Of a DNA stretch of 12,235 nt, positions 1 to 5,299 are shown in pieces. The stretch is from the NCBI GenBank assembly GCA_003641795.1, contig QNAP01000031.1:1-12235 (forward strand), in the 5' to 3' direction. Numbering within the stretch: the stretch's first letter is position 1; each line of letters starts with the position of its first letter. The notes beneath the pieces were generated by a model. The model saw only the letters and a program-made list of their open reading frames with translations. It had not been told where the DNA came from and searched no databases. This DNA comes from Thermotogae bacterium. GTDB taxonomy: Bacteria > Thermotogota > Thermotogae > UBA12178. Made by a program: the position numbers and the translations under genes.

Positions 1-123
1 ATGGGGAGGTCATGGATTATTAGAATTGAGGAGACCGGTAATCCGGTGGAGCCGGTGAAGGTTCATTATCGAAACTTTGAGATAACACTATTGAACCGCC
101 ATAATATTCTTTATCTCATTAAA
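1..123. repeat. Terminal direct repeat showing a circular (or terminally redundant) genome
   Basis: The first 123 bases are repeated without a mismatch at 12113-12235. The gene starting at 12113 continues in frame through the join into bases 1-162, preceded by a good Shine-Dalgarno site at the end of the preceding gene. The simplest reading is a circular molecule of about 12,112 bp whose assembly overlaps itself. A linear virus genome with 123-bp terminal repeats is possible but less likely, because the repeat cuts through a gene. Confidence 0.93.
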
Positions 124-162
124 ATTTTAAAAGATATAGATGAATGGGGAGGAGAAAAATGA
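1..162 (+). CDS. Small hypothetical protein, 53 aa (spans the circle join)
   Basis: Reads ATG at 1 (equals 12113) to TGA at 160-162 and gives a 53-residue protein beginning MGRSWIIRIEETGNPVEPV. I do not recognise a family. The start is supported by the sequence before 12113, which carries the purine-rich GGGGAGGAAT about a dozen bases upstream and the stop of the preceding gene at 12108-12110. Its own 3' end contains GGGGAGGAG, the ribosome site of the next gene, and the two genes overlap in an ATGA at 159-162. It is therefore an internal member of a translationally coupled operon. It looks like a small mixed alpha/beta domain with no membrane segment or metal site. Confidence 0.7.
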   Translation: MGRSWIIRIEETGNPVEPVKVHYRNFEITLLNRHNILYLIKILKDIDEWGGEK

Positions 163-473
163 GGCAATATGGATTAATTCAGGCTCTTAGAAATACATTA
201 GAAAAATGGAGGGAAATCTATTGCTTAGCTTTAGATTTACATCTAAAAATATCAACAAAATGTGATTTATGCCTTTATTTCAATTCAAATTGTGATATAT
301 GTCCAGCAAAGAAGGATTCAATATGCTCAGCATTTCCCAGATTAAAAAATGAACCGGAGACATTATGGTATAAATGTTATAAGAAAAGTAGCGAGGTTAT
401 AGAATTATCAAGGAAAATATGTGATTGGCTCGAAGAAAAAATAAAAGAATTGGAGGAGGCAAGAATATGGTAG
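159..473 (+). CDS. Cysteine-rich small protein, putative metal-binding
   Basis: This is a 104-residue protein starting at ATG 159, chosen over an in-frame ATG at 144 because GGGGAGGAG (145-153) sits at the right distance and the start overlaps the previous stop as ATGA. Cysteines at about residues 35, 38, 45, 48 and 56 form CxxC-x6-CxxC-x7-C, with others at 22, 73 and 88, which suggests a zinc or iron-sulfur site. The flanks are predicted helical, and the C-terminal part (about 78-101) is charged and coiled-coil-like. No enzyme motif is visible. The gene is AT-rich compared with its downstream neighbours. Function unknown. Confidence 0.72.
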   Translation: MRQYGLIQALRNTLEKWREIYCLALDLHLKISTKCDLCLYFNSNCDICPAKKDSICSAFPRLKNEPETLWYKCYKKSSEVIELSRKICDWLEEKIKELEEARIW

Positions 474-787
474 AGAATTGGAGAGAGATGAGTGATGAGG
501 AATTAGCTATAAAGATAACGTCGATAGGCTTAGACGTCGGTTTACGCTATGGGATTCTATCTAAGGATGAGGAGGATAGGTATTATTTTCATCCGGCGTT
601 TAAAGATGTCTTCGATAAACATTTAAAGAGTTATCGATTAAGGGGCTATGTCATAAATCGGGATACATTAATAGAGATACTAATAAAATCGGTTTTAGAT
701 TTTACTACCTTCATGGCTGAGGATGAGTTAATCCCATTAGTGATGGTTTTAGAGACTTTAGTGGGAGATGAGGCTTATGACTTATAG
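467..787 (+). CDS. Hypothetical protein, 106 aa
   Basis: Starts at ATG 467 behind GGAGGAGG (about 453-460). The longer in-frame start upstream is a TTG inside the previous gene and is unlikely. The start overlaps the preceding stop (471-473). The product is acidic and mostly helical, starting MVENWREMSDEELAIKI. Residues of the middle section (RYGILSKDEEDRYYFHP) may form a short beta hairpin, followed by amphipathic helices. No cysteines, membrane segments or known motifs are evident. One TAGCTA core lies inside it at 504-509. Confidence 0.7.
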   Translation: MVENWREMSDEELAIKITSIGLDVGLRYGILSKDEEDRYYFHPAFKDVFDKHLKSYRLRGYVINRDTLIEILIKSVLDFTTFMAEDELIPLVMVLETLVGDEAYDL

Positions 788-980
788 GTTATGTCCATCA
801 TGCGGTTTATTATTTAAAGTTAGATATGTTAAGTTCTCGACGAAGTTTAGGCGTCATATTAAGTGTCCGAGATGCGGAAGGGTCATAACTGAACAGCCTA
901 AACATCGCTCATTTCTTTATAAGCCTCCGAAGAGGAATTATTTAAAGCGGTTTTTAGATGAATATGCGGAGGGCTTTTAG
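777..980 (+). CDS. Small C4 zinc-ribbon protein
   Basis: A 67-residue basic protein (70 if the ATG at 768 is used). Two knuckles, CPSC at about residues 6-9 and CPRCG at about 30-34, are separated by a basic linker, which is the classical zinc-ribbon layout of many archaeal virus and plasmid proteins. The tail is rich in Lys, Arg and Tyr, so binding to DNA or RNA is plausible. The start overlaps the previous gene's stop at 785-787. GATGAGG just before 777 can serve as ribosome site, but the choice between 768 and 777 is open. The TAG stop lies within a TTTAGCTATGAG element that also supplies the next ATG. Confidence 0.75.
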   Translation: MTYRLCPSCGLLFKVRYVKFSTKFRRHIKCPRCGRVITEQPKHRSFLYKPPKRNYLKRFLDEYAEGF

Positions 981-987
981 CTATGAG
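976..987 (+). repeat. Exact TTTAGCTATRAG element (first of 13)
   Basis: TTTAGCTATGAG. Exact copies on plus: 976-987, 1177-1188, 2729-2740, 2935-2946, 4109-4120, 7450-7461, 8980-8991. Exact copies on minus: 1097-1108, 1773-1784, 2489-2500, 2631-2642, 3987-3998, 10156-10167. Further copies with one or two changes occur at 1045, 1899, 2312, 2571, 10096 and 10370 among others. The embedded core TAGCTA occurs 39 times. Confidence 0.9.
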
Positions 988-1348
988 CCTCTCCATCCTC
1001 TTTTTATGTATCCTGGGAAATCTGATGGATTTCATATCGACGTATATAGCTATAAGATACCTGGGATTGGTGGAGGCTAATCCCTTCGTTAGGAATCTTA
1101 TAGCTAAATCGGGTGGATGGATTGAATATTGGATTATTAAAAATCTATGTAACCTCATCCTTATCGGAGGTTATGTTTTAGCTATGAGCATCCCCAGGAA
1201 ATTTGATATGTCTCAATTAAATGGGATAGAGTTGAGGGTTCTAAATATAGGGATGAAGTTAATCGATTGGATGCTCATCATTTTAGCTATCTACCTATGG
1301 CTGATAGCTATGATAAACGTCTTTAATATTTTAACTAAAATCCTCTAA
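983..1348 (+). CDS. DUF5658-like integral membrane protein
   Basis: A 121-residue, very hydrophobic protein with three to four predicted membrane helices (about residues 2-27, 48-68 and 90-118). The segment from Asp16 to Pro34, with the pattern D-x-x-S-T-x(6)-L-G-x-x-E-A-N-P, resembles the signature of DUF5658 membrane proteins, whose function is not known. The ATG at 983 follows the previous TAG (978-980) with two bases between, inside one TAGCTATG element. Six TAGCTA cores lie in or at the edge of this short gene (978, 1047, 1101, 1179, 1284, 1305), the densest run in the window. The family assignment rests on my reading of the motif. Confidence 0.72.
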   Translation: MSLSILFLCILGNLMDFISTYIAIRYLGLVEANPFVRNLIAKSGGWIEYWIIKNLCNLILIGGYVLAMSIPRKFDMSQLNGIELRVLNIGMKLIDWMLIILAIYLWLIAMINVFNILTKIL

Positions 1349-1406
1349 AAATTATTAAAAGAAATGTGAAGGGTTAATAATCGAGGGATTCTATACCTAT
1401 TATGCG

Positions 1407-1437
1407 ATAACAATATATTGTTATATATATATTGTTA
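1407..1437. promoter_or_regulatory. AT-rich palindrome and direct repeat: operator or origin candidate
   Basis: Bases 1407-1424 (ATAACAATATATTGTTAT) form a perfect 18-bp palindrome. Its right half, ATATATTGTTA at 1413-1423, is repeated directly at 1427-1437, a 14-bp period. The block lies in the 113-bp gap before 1462, and the TATATATAT stretch at about 1422-1432 is also the best TATA box for that gene. A palindrome on a promoter, upstream of an operon encoding an RHH protein, fits an autoregulatory operator. An AT-rich unwinding element of a replication origin is the alternative. The rest of the gap (1349-1406, 1438-1461) shows nothing further. Confidence 0.5.
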
Positions 1438-1461
1438 GTTTAGGGTTCTTAGGGATTCCCG

Positions 1462-1710
1462 ATGAGGAGCCATAAGTTGGAGGATTTACTAAATCGAGAT
1501 TTTAAGAGCCTTTCAAAAGATGAGAAGCTAAAATTAATCGGCTATTACTTAGATAAGCTTAAAAATGACTTGTCCGAAGCCGACGACATTCTGGGGATAT
1601 TCATAAGGGTTGAGATGCGGAAGGGGGCTGATGATTACTACATTAATAGTGGAGTTGGAGAAATCGATGTTATAGAGGTTATGAGATTCCTGGTCTGTGA
1701 TGAGAGATGA
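1462..1710 (+). CDS. Hypothetical protein, 82 aa
   Basis: First gene after the palindromic gap. ATG at 1462 has no Shine-Dalgarno site and lies about 34 nt after the centre of a TATATATAT box, so the transcript probably has a very short leader or none. The product is an acidic, helical 82-residue protein (MRSHKLEDLLNRDFKSLSK...). No recognisable motif. Its TGA overlaps the ATG of the RHH gene as ATGA (1707-1710), so the two are probably made together. It could be a partner of that regulator, but this is only suggested by position. Confidence 0.72.
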   Translation: MRSHKLEDLLNRDFKSLSKDEKLKLIGYYLDKLKNDLSEADDILGIFIRVEMRKGADDYYINSGVGEIDVIEVMRFLVCDER

Positions 1711-2084
1711 CCTCTAGATATATCGCCCTCTATGTCCCTGAAACATTTTTACCGATATGGGAGAAATTCAAGCTCATAGCTAAAAGGGAGGGCTTAACGG
1801 TCTCAGCATTATTTAGGAGGATAGTTGAGGATTATGTGAGGCTTCATGACCCTGGGAATCCTCAACGCCCTATAACCGCCTTTGTCGAGGGTCATCCTGA
1901 TAGCTATAAGGCTCAACATCAATCTCGATTAAAGGCCTTGGTTCAAAAGGCGATGAGGATGGGAGAGCTTAGATGGAGCGACGTTTTAGCTATATGTCAT
2001 GATGTAGATAAGAGGCTTAGAGTAGGAGAGGCCGAGAGGCTATATCAAGAATTAATAAAAATGGGGATTAAGGTGTGGAGATGA
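1707..2084 (+). CDS. Ribbon-helix-helix (CopG/Arc-like) DNA-binding protein with C-terminal extension
   Basis: 125 residues. The N-terminus has the RHH pattern: a short strand (about 4-9, YIALYV), a helix (about 11-27), a turn (EGLT, 28-31) and a second helix (about 31-46, SALFRRIVEDYVRL). RHH proteins dimerise and insert the strand into the major groove of palindromic operators, and the palindrome at 1407-1424 upstream of this operon is an obvious candidate target. The roughly 75-residue C-terminal part (from about 50) is helical and ends in a possible winged-helix-like unit. Coupled to its neighbours by ATGA on both sides. Three TAGCTA cores lie within it. Confidence 0.8.
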   Translation: MTSRYIALYVPETFLPIWEKFKLIAKREGLTVSALFRRIVEDYVRLHDPGNPQRPITAFVEGHPDSYKAQHQSRLKALVQKAMRMGELRWSDVLAICHDVDKRLRVGEAERLYQELIKMGIKVWR

Positions 2085-2581
2085 TAATCGACATAGGATG
2101 CGGAGGCCGACCTAAAGGCGATGTCAATATAGATTTATTCTATGATACATCACCCCATACGGTCTTTAAGATAGACCCTAGGGAAATCCGGAATTTCATT
2201 ATAGCGGATGCTCATCATCTCCCTATCCGGTCTAATAGCTTTGATTTAGCTATATGTTATCATATTTTAGAACATCTCATTAATCCGGCTCAAGCACTTA
2301 AAGAAATAAGGCGTATAGCTAAATCGGTCTTCATTAAAATACCCAACAGCCCCATCAGAGAACATGAAAAACATCTCTATACCTGGTCGGAGACCTCAAT
2401 CCGCAATCTTCTATCTCTCTATTTTAGCCATGTAGAGACGTGGATAGATAGCTCAATCTATGACCTCCGGAAAAGCCGGATAATGAGGCTTATAGCTAAA
2501 ATGAGGGTCTTATCCTATCCAATCTTAAGAATCATGAGGAGAATAATTGGATTGGAGATATGCGCCTATGCGTATAGCTAA
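2081..2581 (+). CDS. Class I SAM-dependent methyltransferase
   Basis: 166 residues from ATG 2081, which overlaps the previous TGA as ATGA. A GTG at 2075 would add two residues. Motif I is IDIGCGG at residues 3-9, followed by DVNIDL (14-19) whose Asp18 should contact the SAM ribose. FIIADAHHLPI (39-49) and FDLAICYHILEHL (54-66) match motifs II/III and IV of Methyltransf_11-type enzymes. The substrate cannot be told: DNA, glycan and protein methylation are all possible, and similar small methyltransferases occur in archaeal viruses. At 166 residues it is shorter than many relatives and the C-terminal cap is reduced. The stop TAA lies within a TAGCTAA element. Confidence 0.85.
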   Translation: MIIDIGCGGRPKGDVNIDLFYDTSPHTVFKIDPREIRNFIIADAHHLPIRSNSFDLAICYHILEHLINPAQALKEIRRIAKSVFIKIPNSPIREHEKHLYTWSETSIRNLLSLYFSHVETWIDSSIYDLRKSRIMRLIAKMRVLSYPILRIMRRIIGLEICAYAYS

Positions 2582-2918
2582 ATTAATCATCCTCATAGCC
2601 TACATCATCCTCCAGCCCCTCCTCCCATATCTCATAGCTAAATCAAGCCTCTATCAACTCATCATTCTAAAGCTCATATTTTATCCGTTATTCTGGGCCT
2701 TCATGAATATCGTCTATGAGCAATATCATTTAGCTATGAGAAATGAGATAACCCTCAAAGACTATACCCTATTTAACCTCATCATCATCGGATGCCTATT
2801 CCTGATGGAGGCATCACTCTATATCCTATGCCTAAGCGTCGAATTGGGCTTTACTAAGCTCCCTGAGATGCCTATCAATTACACAATTCCGTTAAGAGGC
2901 TATAATGTATCGGGTTAA
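2568..2918 (+). CDS. Small integral membrane protein
   Basis: 116 residues from ATG 2568, preferred over the upstream TTG because GGAG (2554-2557) precedes it and the overlap with the methyltransferase is then only 14 nt. There are about three hydrophobic helices (residues about 4-24, 28-50 and 68-92). The C-terminal tail after about 95 is polar and carries N-x-T and N-x-S sequons, so it may face outward. I do not recognise a family. It contains two exact 12-mer elements (2631-2642 minus, 2729-2740 plus). Confidence 0.65.
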   Translation: MRIAKLIILIAYIILQPLLPYLIAKSSLYQLIILKLIFYPLFWAFMNIVYEQYHLAMRNEITLKDYTLFNLIIIGCLFLMEASLYILCLSVELGFTKLPEMPINYTIPLRGYNVSG

Positions 2919-2946
2919 AATTTATATTTTTGTTTTTAGCTATGAG
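2919..2946 (+). promoter_or_regulatory. TATA-like promoter before the GC-rich gap
   Basis: AATTTATATTTTT at about 2920-2932 is a good archaeal TATA box with no coding gene within 150 bp downstream. Transcription would start near 2950, at the left edge of the GC-rich structured stretch. An exact TTTAGCTATGAG lies at 2935-2946, between the box and the predicted start. Confidence 0.4.
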
Positions 2947-2949
2947 AAT

Positions 2950-3045
2950 CAAGGGGCCGAGGAGGGAGGGCTAACCCTGGGTGGGGTGGGCTTAGGCGCC
3001 AGCCCAGGTAGGCCCCCAATCACTTCGTCGATTAGGGGGGTGATA
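2950..3045 (+). ncRNA. Candidate structured RNA (or origin) in a GC-rich gap
   Basis: In a replicon that is otherwise clearly AT-rich, about 95 bp here are G/C-dominated and full of inverted repeats. AGGG/CCCT (2967-2970 with 2975-2978), TGGGCT/AGCCCA (2987-2992 with 3001-3006, loop containing GGCGCC), the alternative CCTGGG/CCCAGG (2976-2981 with 3003-3008), and a long stem CCCCCAATC/GATTaGGGGG (3013-3021 with 3030-3039, one bulged A, loop ACTTCGTC). GC-rich islands in AT-rich hyperthermophile DNA usually mark stable RNAs. No ORF with a credible start spans it. A replication origin is the main alternative. I found no tRNA cloverleaf and no known RNA family. Confidence 0.42.
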
Positions 3046-3070
3046 AAGAACCAAACATTTATTAAATAGA

Positions 3071-3084
3071 TTTAATTTTTATTA
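3071..3084 (+). promoter_or_regulatory. TATA box of the AbrB-like gene
   Basis: TTTAATTTTTATTA is centred about 25 nt before ATG 3099, with no Shine-Dalgarno site adjoining the ATG, which is consistent with a leaderless transcript. Confidence 0.5.
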
Positions 3085-3098
3085 GTTTGGGGGTCTAT

Positions 3099-3326
3099 AT
3101 GAAATATAAGATATTAATTAAACCTATTAGAATGTTCTCAAGCGGAAGCGGAAGAATTTTAATAAATAAAAGAATTGTTGAAGATTTAGGATTAGAAGAT
3201 GAAGAGGAGATTGTTATAGCTATAATAAAACTTAACGATTATGAAAGACCTTTAGAAATCGCAGATAAATTAGATTTAGCTTTATTAAATATTGAAGAAC
3301 AAATAAACCCTGGAGAGGTAAATTAA
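3099..3326 (+). CDS. AbrB/SpoVT-like (swapped-hairpin) DNA-binding protein
   Basis: 75 residues from ATG 3099. An upstream TTG at 3087 would add four residues, but the TATA box favours 3099. Residues about 16-41 (GSGRILINKRIVEDLGLEDEEEIV, split as GSGRILINKRI and VEDLGLEDEEEIV) follow the AbrB/MazE pattern: G-R-(h)-x-(h)-x-K-x-(h), then a helix, L-G-L, then an acidic turn into a strand. These proteins form intertwined dimers that bind promoter DNA, as transition regulators or antitoxins. No toxin-like partner is visible next door. The tail after about 50 is acidic. It is notably AT-rich compared with flanking genes. A T7 run at 3334-3340 follows. Confidence 0.62.
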   Translation: MKYKILIKPIRMFSSGSGRILINKRIVEDLGLEDEEEIVIAIIKLNDYERPLEIADKLDLALLNIEEQINPGEVN

Positions 3327-3333
3327 CGTAAGG

Positions 3334-3341
3334 TTTTTTTA
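3334..3341 (+). terminator. T-run terminator after the AbrB-like gene
   Basis: Seven consecutive T residues start eight bases after the stop codon. Archaeal RNA polymerase terminates at such oligo-T tracts without needing a hairpin. The tract could instead be a weak TATA element for the gene at 3377, about 38 nt downstream. Confidence 0.45.
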
Positions 3342-3376
3342 GGCTCAGCCCCCTAGATTCCTCATGGTGGATTTCG

Positions 3377-3610
3377 ATGGGGCGATGGGGAGCATGTCAT
3401 GTATGCGGATATGAGGTGAGGTTAGCCTATGTGAGAGAACAAAATCAATTAATTCCTATCGGTCTATGGTGTAAGAGATGCGGATTAGAAGACGAGAAAA
3501 TCGTTATTGTCCATAAAAGTGGATATGTAAATGTTGAATACTATAAATTAAAGTTTAAAGATGGGAAGGTCATAAAGGAAGAATTAGGAGCCATGGGCTT
3601 AGAGGTATAG
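3377..3610 (+). CDS. C4 zinc-ribbon protein, 77 aa
   Basis: Starts MGRWGACHVCGYEV. CxxC at residues 7-10 and CxxC at 32-35 (CKRCG) make a four-cysteine zinc ribbon. The rest is a small beta-rich domain ending in an acidic tail. GGTGG about seven bases before the ATG supports the start. It differs from the zinc ribbon at 777-980, so the replicon carries at least two. A role in transcription or nucleic-acid binding is likely for such ribbons but not shown. Its TAG stop (3608-3610) abuts the convergent integrase stop. Confidence 0.75.
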   Translation: MGRWGACHVCGYEVRLAYVREQNQLIPIGLWCKRCGLEDEKIVIVHKSGYVNVEYYKLKFKDGKVIKEELGAMGLEV

Positions 3611-3613
3611 CTA
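3608..3613. other. TAGCTA palindrome holding both convergent stop codons
   Basis: The hexamer is its own reverse complement. TAG at 3608-3610 ends the rightward zinc-ribbon gene, and the complement of CTA at 3611-3613 is the TAG that ends the leftward integrase. The two genes abut with no base between them. It is one of the 39 TAGCTA cores. Confidence 0.9.
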
Positions 3614-4177
3614 AAATTCTCTCCGGCTCCATCGGGTTCTCATCGCCTCGGTCATCTCTATATAAAATAAAGCTGTGTTTAATGACCCCCATCCAAACCA
3701 TGCCTTCATCTCTAAAGCTGAAGCCCCATGCTCAGCCATAAGCGTCGCTAATGAATGTCTAAAGGCATGGGGCCATATCTTCTCATCAATCTCTTTAAGA
3801 AGTTGCCAGGCTCTAACCCTTGATAGATGTTTCCCTTTATGCCTAGATGGGAAAATATAGCTATCGGAATCCTCTATTTGAGAGACCCAATCAATAATGT
3901 ATTTAACTAAGTAATGATTCCTATCTAACCTCCTCTCTATAACCGGCTTGAATCCACTCTTAGGCCTCCGTTTTTTAAGAGGAAACCTTATAGCTAAATA
4001 ATCCCTCTCAATCCTCACATCCTTACGCCTCAATTCCAAAGCCTCGGAGATTCTACACCCGAAGGCATAGAGGATAGCTATGAGGCATTTCAACATCGGA
4101 TTAGACGTTTTAGCTATAAGCCCCTTAACCTCCTCCGGCCTTATTATATCCTCTCTCCAAGTCTTTACCTTAGGCAT
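3611..4177 (-). CDS. int: Tyrosine recombinase (integrase), catalytic domain only
   Basis: 188 residues from ATG 4177. A GTG at 4198 would add seven, but the TATA box at 4203-4211 predicts a transcript starting close to 4180. The catalytic set is present: Arg42 in CRISEAL, Lys near 69-73 in a KKRRPK turn, His137-x-x-Arg140 (HAFRHS), Trp163 in the usual His/Trp position (FGWGS) and nucleophile Tyr172 (ALFYIEMT). It would cut and rejoin DNA at att sites to integrate the circle or resolve multimers. The usual N-terminal core-binding domain is missing, since related archaeal enzymes are often about 280-330 aa. It is the only minus-strand gene. No tRNA-like attP sequence was spotted in or beside it. 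Confidence 0.9.
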   Translation of the reverse strand: MPKVKTWREDIIRPEEVKGLIAKTSNPMLKCLIAILYAFGCRISEALELRRKDVRIERDYLAIRFPLKKRRPKSGFKPVIERRLDRNHYLVKYIIDWVSQIEDSDSYIFPSRHKGKHLSRVRAWQLLKEIDEKIWPHAFRHSLATLMAEHGASALEMKAWFGWGSLNTALFYIEMTEAMRTRWSRREF

Positions 4178-4202
4178 ACCGATATAACAAAACTGCACTT
4201 TT

Positions 4203-4211
4203 GTTAAATAA
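4203..4211 (-). promoter_or_regulatory. TATA box of the integrase
   Basis: On the minus strand this reads TTATTTAAC, about 30 nt before ATG 4177 with no ribosome site between, consistent with a leaderless transcript. It shares the 110-bp divergent region with the ATPase promoter. Confidence 0.5.
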
Positions 4212-4254
4212 GCATTTCGATAGGGGTGTTAATGGGAATTGATGGAGAATAAGG

Positions 4255-4263
4255 CTTTTTAAT
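4255..4263 (+). promoter_or_regulatory. TATA box of the ATPase/virion operon
   Basis: CTTTTTAAT is centred about 28 nt upstream of ATG 4288, and no Shine-Dalgarno site precedes that ATG. A leaderless start is implied. Confidence 0.55.
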
Positions 4264-4287
4264 CCCTCACTACTTTACCCAATTAGT

Positions 4288-5052
4288 ATGGCTCCCCTTC
4301 CATCTTTAACGTTAGCGAGGAAGATAGTTAGATGGTATTTGAATGACCAATTCAAGGCGATTATAGTTTATGGTGATTTGAGGATTGGGAAATCTACATA
4401 CGCTTTAAAGGTGATGGGTCAGGTATATGAATATCTTTATGGTGAGCCTTTATCTCCATCTTTAATCGATAATTATATGGGGTGGCATCCGGCTGAGGTT
4501 ATAAAGAGTTGGAAGAATATTAAGAGGATAGCGAGGAATAGGAAGAAGATTCCGGTTTATACCTGGGATGATGCTGGAGTTTGGTTATTCTCCCTCGATT
4601 GGAATGACCCCCTCTTAAGAGCCATACAGAGATATATGAACCTCATCGGAACCGATATGGCATGCCTCATAATGACCACCCCAGACCCTACCTTCATCCT
4701 CTCAAAAATCCGGAGACTCCCAGGATTAATAAGAATCGAAGTTAAACCCTCAACATCTCAAAATAAGGAATGGCCTAAAAACGCCGATAGAGTCGCCATA
4801 GCCTATCAAAAGCGCTATCTACCAGATTCTCAAAAATTCTATATGCGTAAATTATGGAGGGATAATTTTAGGGCGGTTCTACCCGATGAAATCTATAAAT
4901 ACTATACCCCAATCCGAGAACGCTATACGGAGATGGCTAAGGAAATGATGTGGGAGGCCCTCATCAAAAAGGCGGAGGAAGACCCCAAATATGGAGGGAT
5001 AGTTAAAATTTTAAATGAAAAACCCCCAATCTCTATGGAGGCTCAAATTTGA
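4288..5052 (+). CDS. P-loop ATPase, probable virion assembly or genome-packaging ATPase
   Basis: 254 residues. Walker A is GDLRIGKS at 29-36 (GxxxxGKS). Walker B is VYTWDDAG at 90-97, with the Asp94-Asp95 pair after a hydrophobic strand. A sensor-like strand ends in TT at about 130-131, and Arg142-Arg143 may act in trans. The basic C-terminal third (about 180-230) may bind DNA. One P-loop ATPase beside the coat genes is common in spindle-shaped and pleomorphic membrane viruses of archaea, where packaging or morphogenesis is inferred. A Zot-like or replication role cannot be excluded. No TAGCTA element lies in this gene, unlike the genes just upstream. Confidence 0.75.
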   Translation: MAPLPSLTLARKIVRWYLNDQFKAIIVYGDLRIGKSTYALKVMGQVYEYLYGEPLSPSLIDNYMGWHPAEVIKSWKNIKRIARNRKKIPVYTWDDAGVWLFSLDWNDPLLRAIQRYMNLIGTDMACLIMTTPDPTFILSKIRRLPGLIRIEVKPSTSQNKEWPKNADRVAIAYQKRYLPDSQKFYMRKLWRDNFRAVLPDEIYKYYTPIRERYTEMAKEMMWEALIKKAEEDPKYGGIVKILNEKPPISMEAQI

Positions 5053-5054
5053 AT

Positions 5055-5258
5055 ATGAAACGCCTCGCCTCAGAGCTATTCATAGCTATAATAATGATGC
5101 TTAGCTATACGCCTCTCAAATCCGAAATCCAATCCATAGCTAACAATCCTAATATGACATCGACCACAGCCCAATTAATAAATAAAATATTCCCATTAGC
5201 TTGGTGGCTTCTCATCATCCTCGTTATCGCTCTCATGCTATATGAAGCCGCATCATGA
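5055..5258 (+). CDS. Small two-helix membrane protein, minor coat-protein candidate
   Basis: 67 residues from ATG 5055, just after the ATPase stop (5050-5052). The in-frame TTG at 5049 would add two. Layout: a first hydrophobic helix (about 7-20), a polar loop with N-x-T/S (about 21-42), then a Pro-containing hydrophobic helix (about 45-63, FPLAWWLLIILVIALML). The same layout and the spacing of TP, loop, A-x-L/I-I-x-K-(I/L)-(F/I)-P and W recur in the next gene, so the two are probably paralogues. Pairs of small two-helix proteins form the shell of spindle-shaped viruses (VP1/VP3 of fuselloviruses). Three TAGCTA cores are clustered at 5083-5142. Confidence 0.62.
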   Translation: MKRLASELFIAIIMMLSYTPLKSEIQSIANNPNMTSTTAQLINKIFPLAWWLLIILVIALMLYEAAS

Positions 5259-5264
5259 GATTAA

Positions 5265-5273
5265 ATTTAAATA
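5265..5273 (+). promoter_or_regulatory. TATA box of the major coat-protein candidate
   Basis: ATTTAAATA is centred about 31 nt before ATG 5300, with no Shine-Dalgarno site, again the leaderless pattern. A dedicated promoter fits a strongly expressed structural gene. Confidence 0.55.
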
Positions 5274-5299
5274 TTCAATATAACCCATAGAAGATAGTC

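Noticed and set aside
1..123. Biological linear terminal repeat with packaging role
   Set aside because: The repeat splits a gene that is intact only when the ends are joined, so an assembly overlap of a circle explains it better.
898..1158. 86-aa minus-strand ORF
   Set aside because: Antisense to the zinc ribbon and DUF5658-like genes, which have recognisable motifs.
2055..2581. Restriction-modification system acting on AGCT
   Set aside because: The methyltransferase lacks a visible DPPY/NPPY or cytosine-C5 PC motif and no nuclease adjoins it, so its target cannot be called DNA.
2950..3045. tRNA gene in the GC-rich island
   Set aside because: No cloverleaf, no T-loop consensus and no CCA-type acceptor pairing could be drawn.
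3099..3610. Toxin-antitoxin pair (AbrB-like plus neighbour)
   Set aside because: The neighbour is a zinc ribbon separated by a T-run; no toxin motif (MazF, PIN, RelE) is visible.
3675..3860. 61-aa plus-strand ORF opposite the integrase
   Set aside because: Lies wholly antisense to a gene with an intact catalytic set; no ribosome site or domain.
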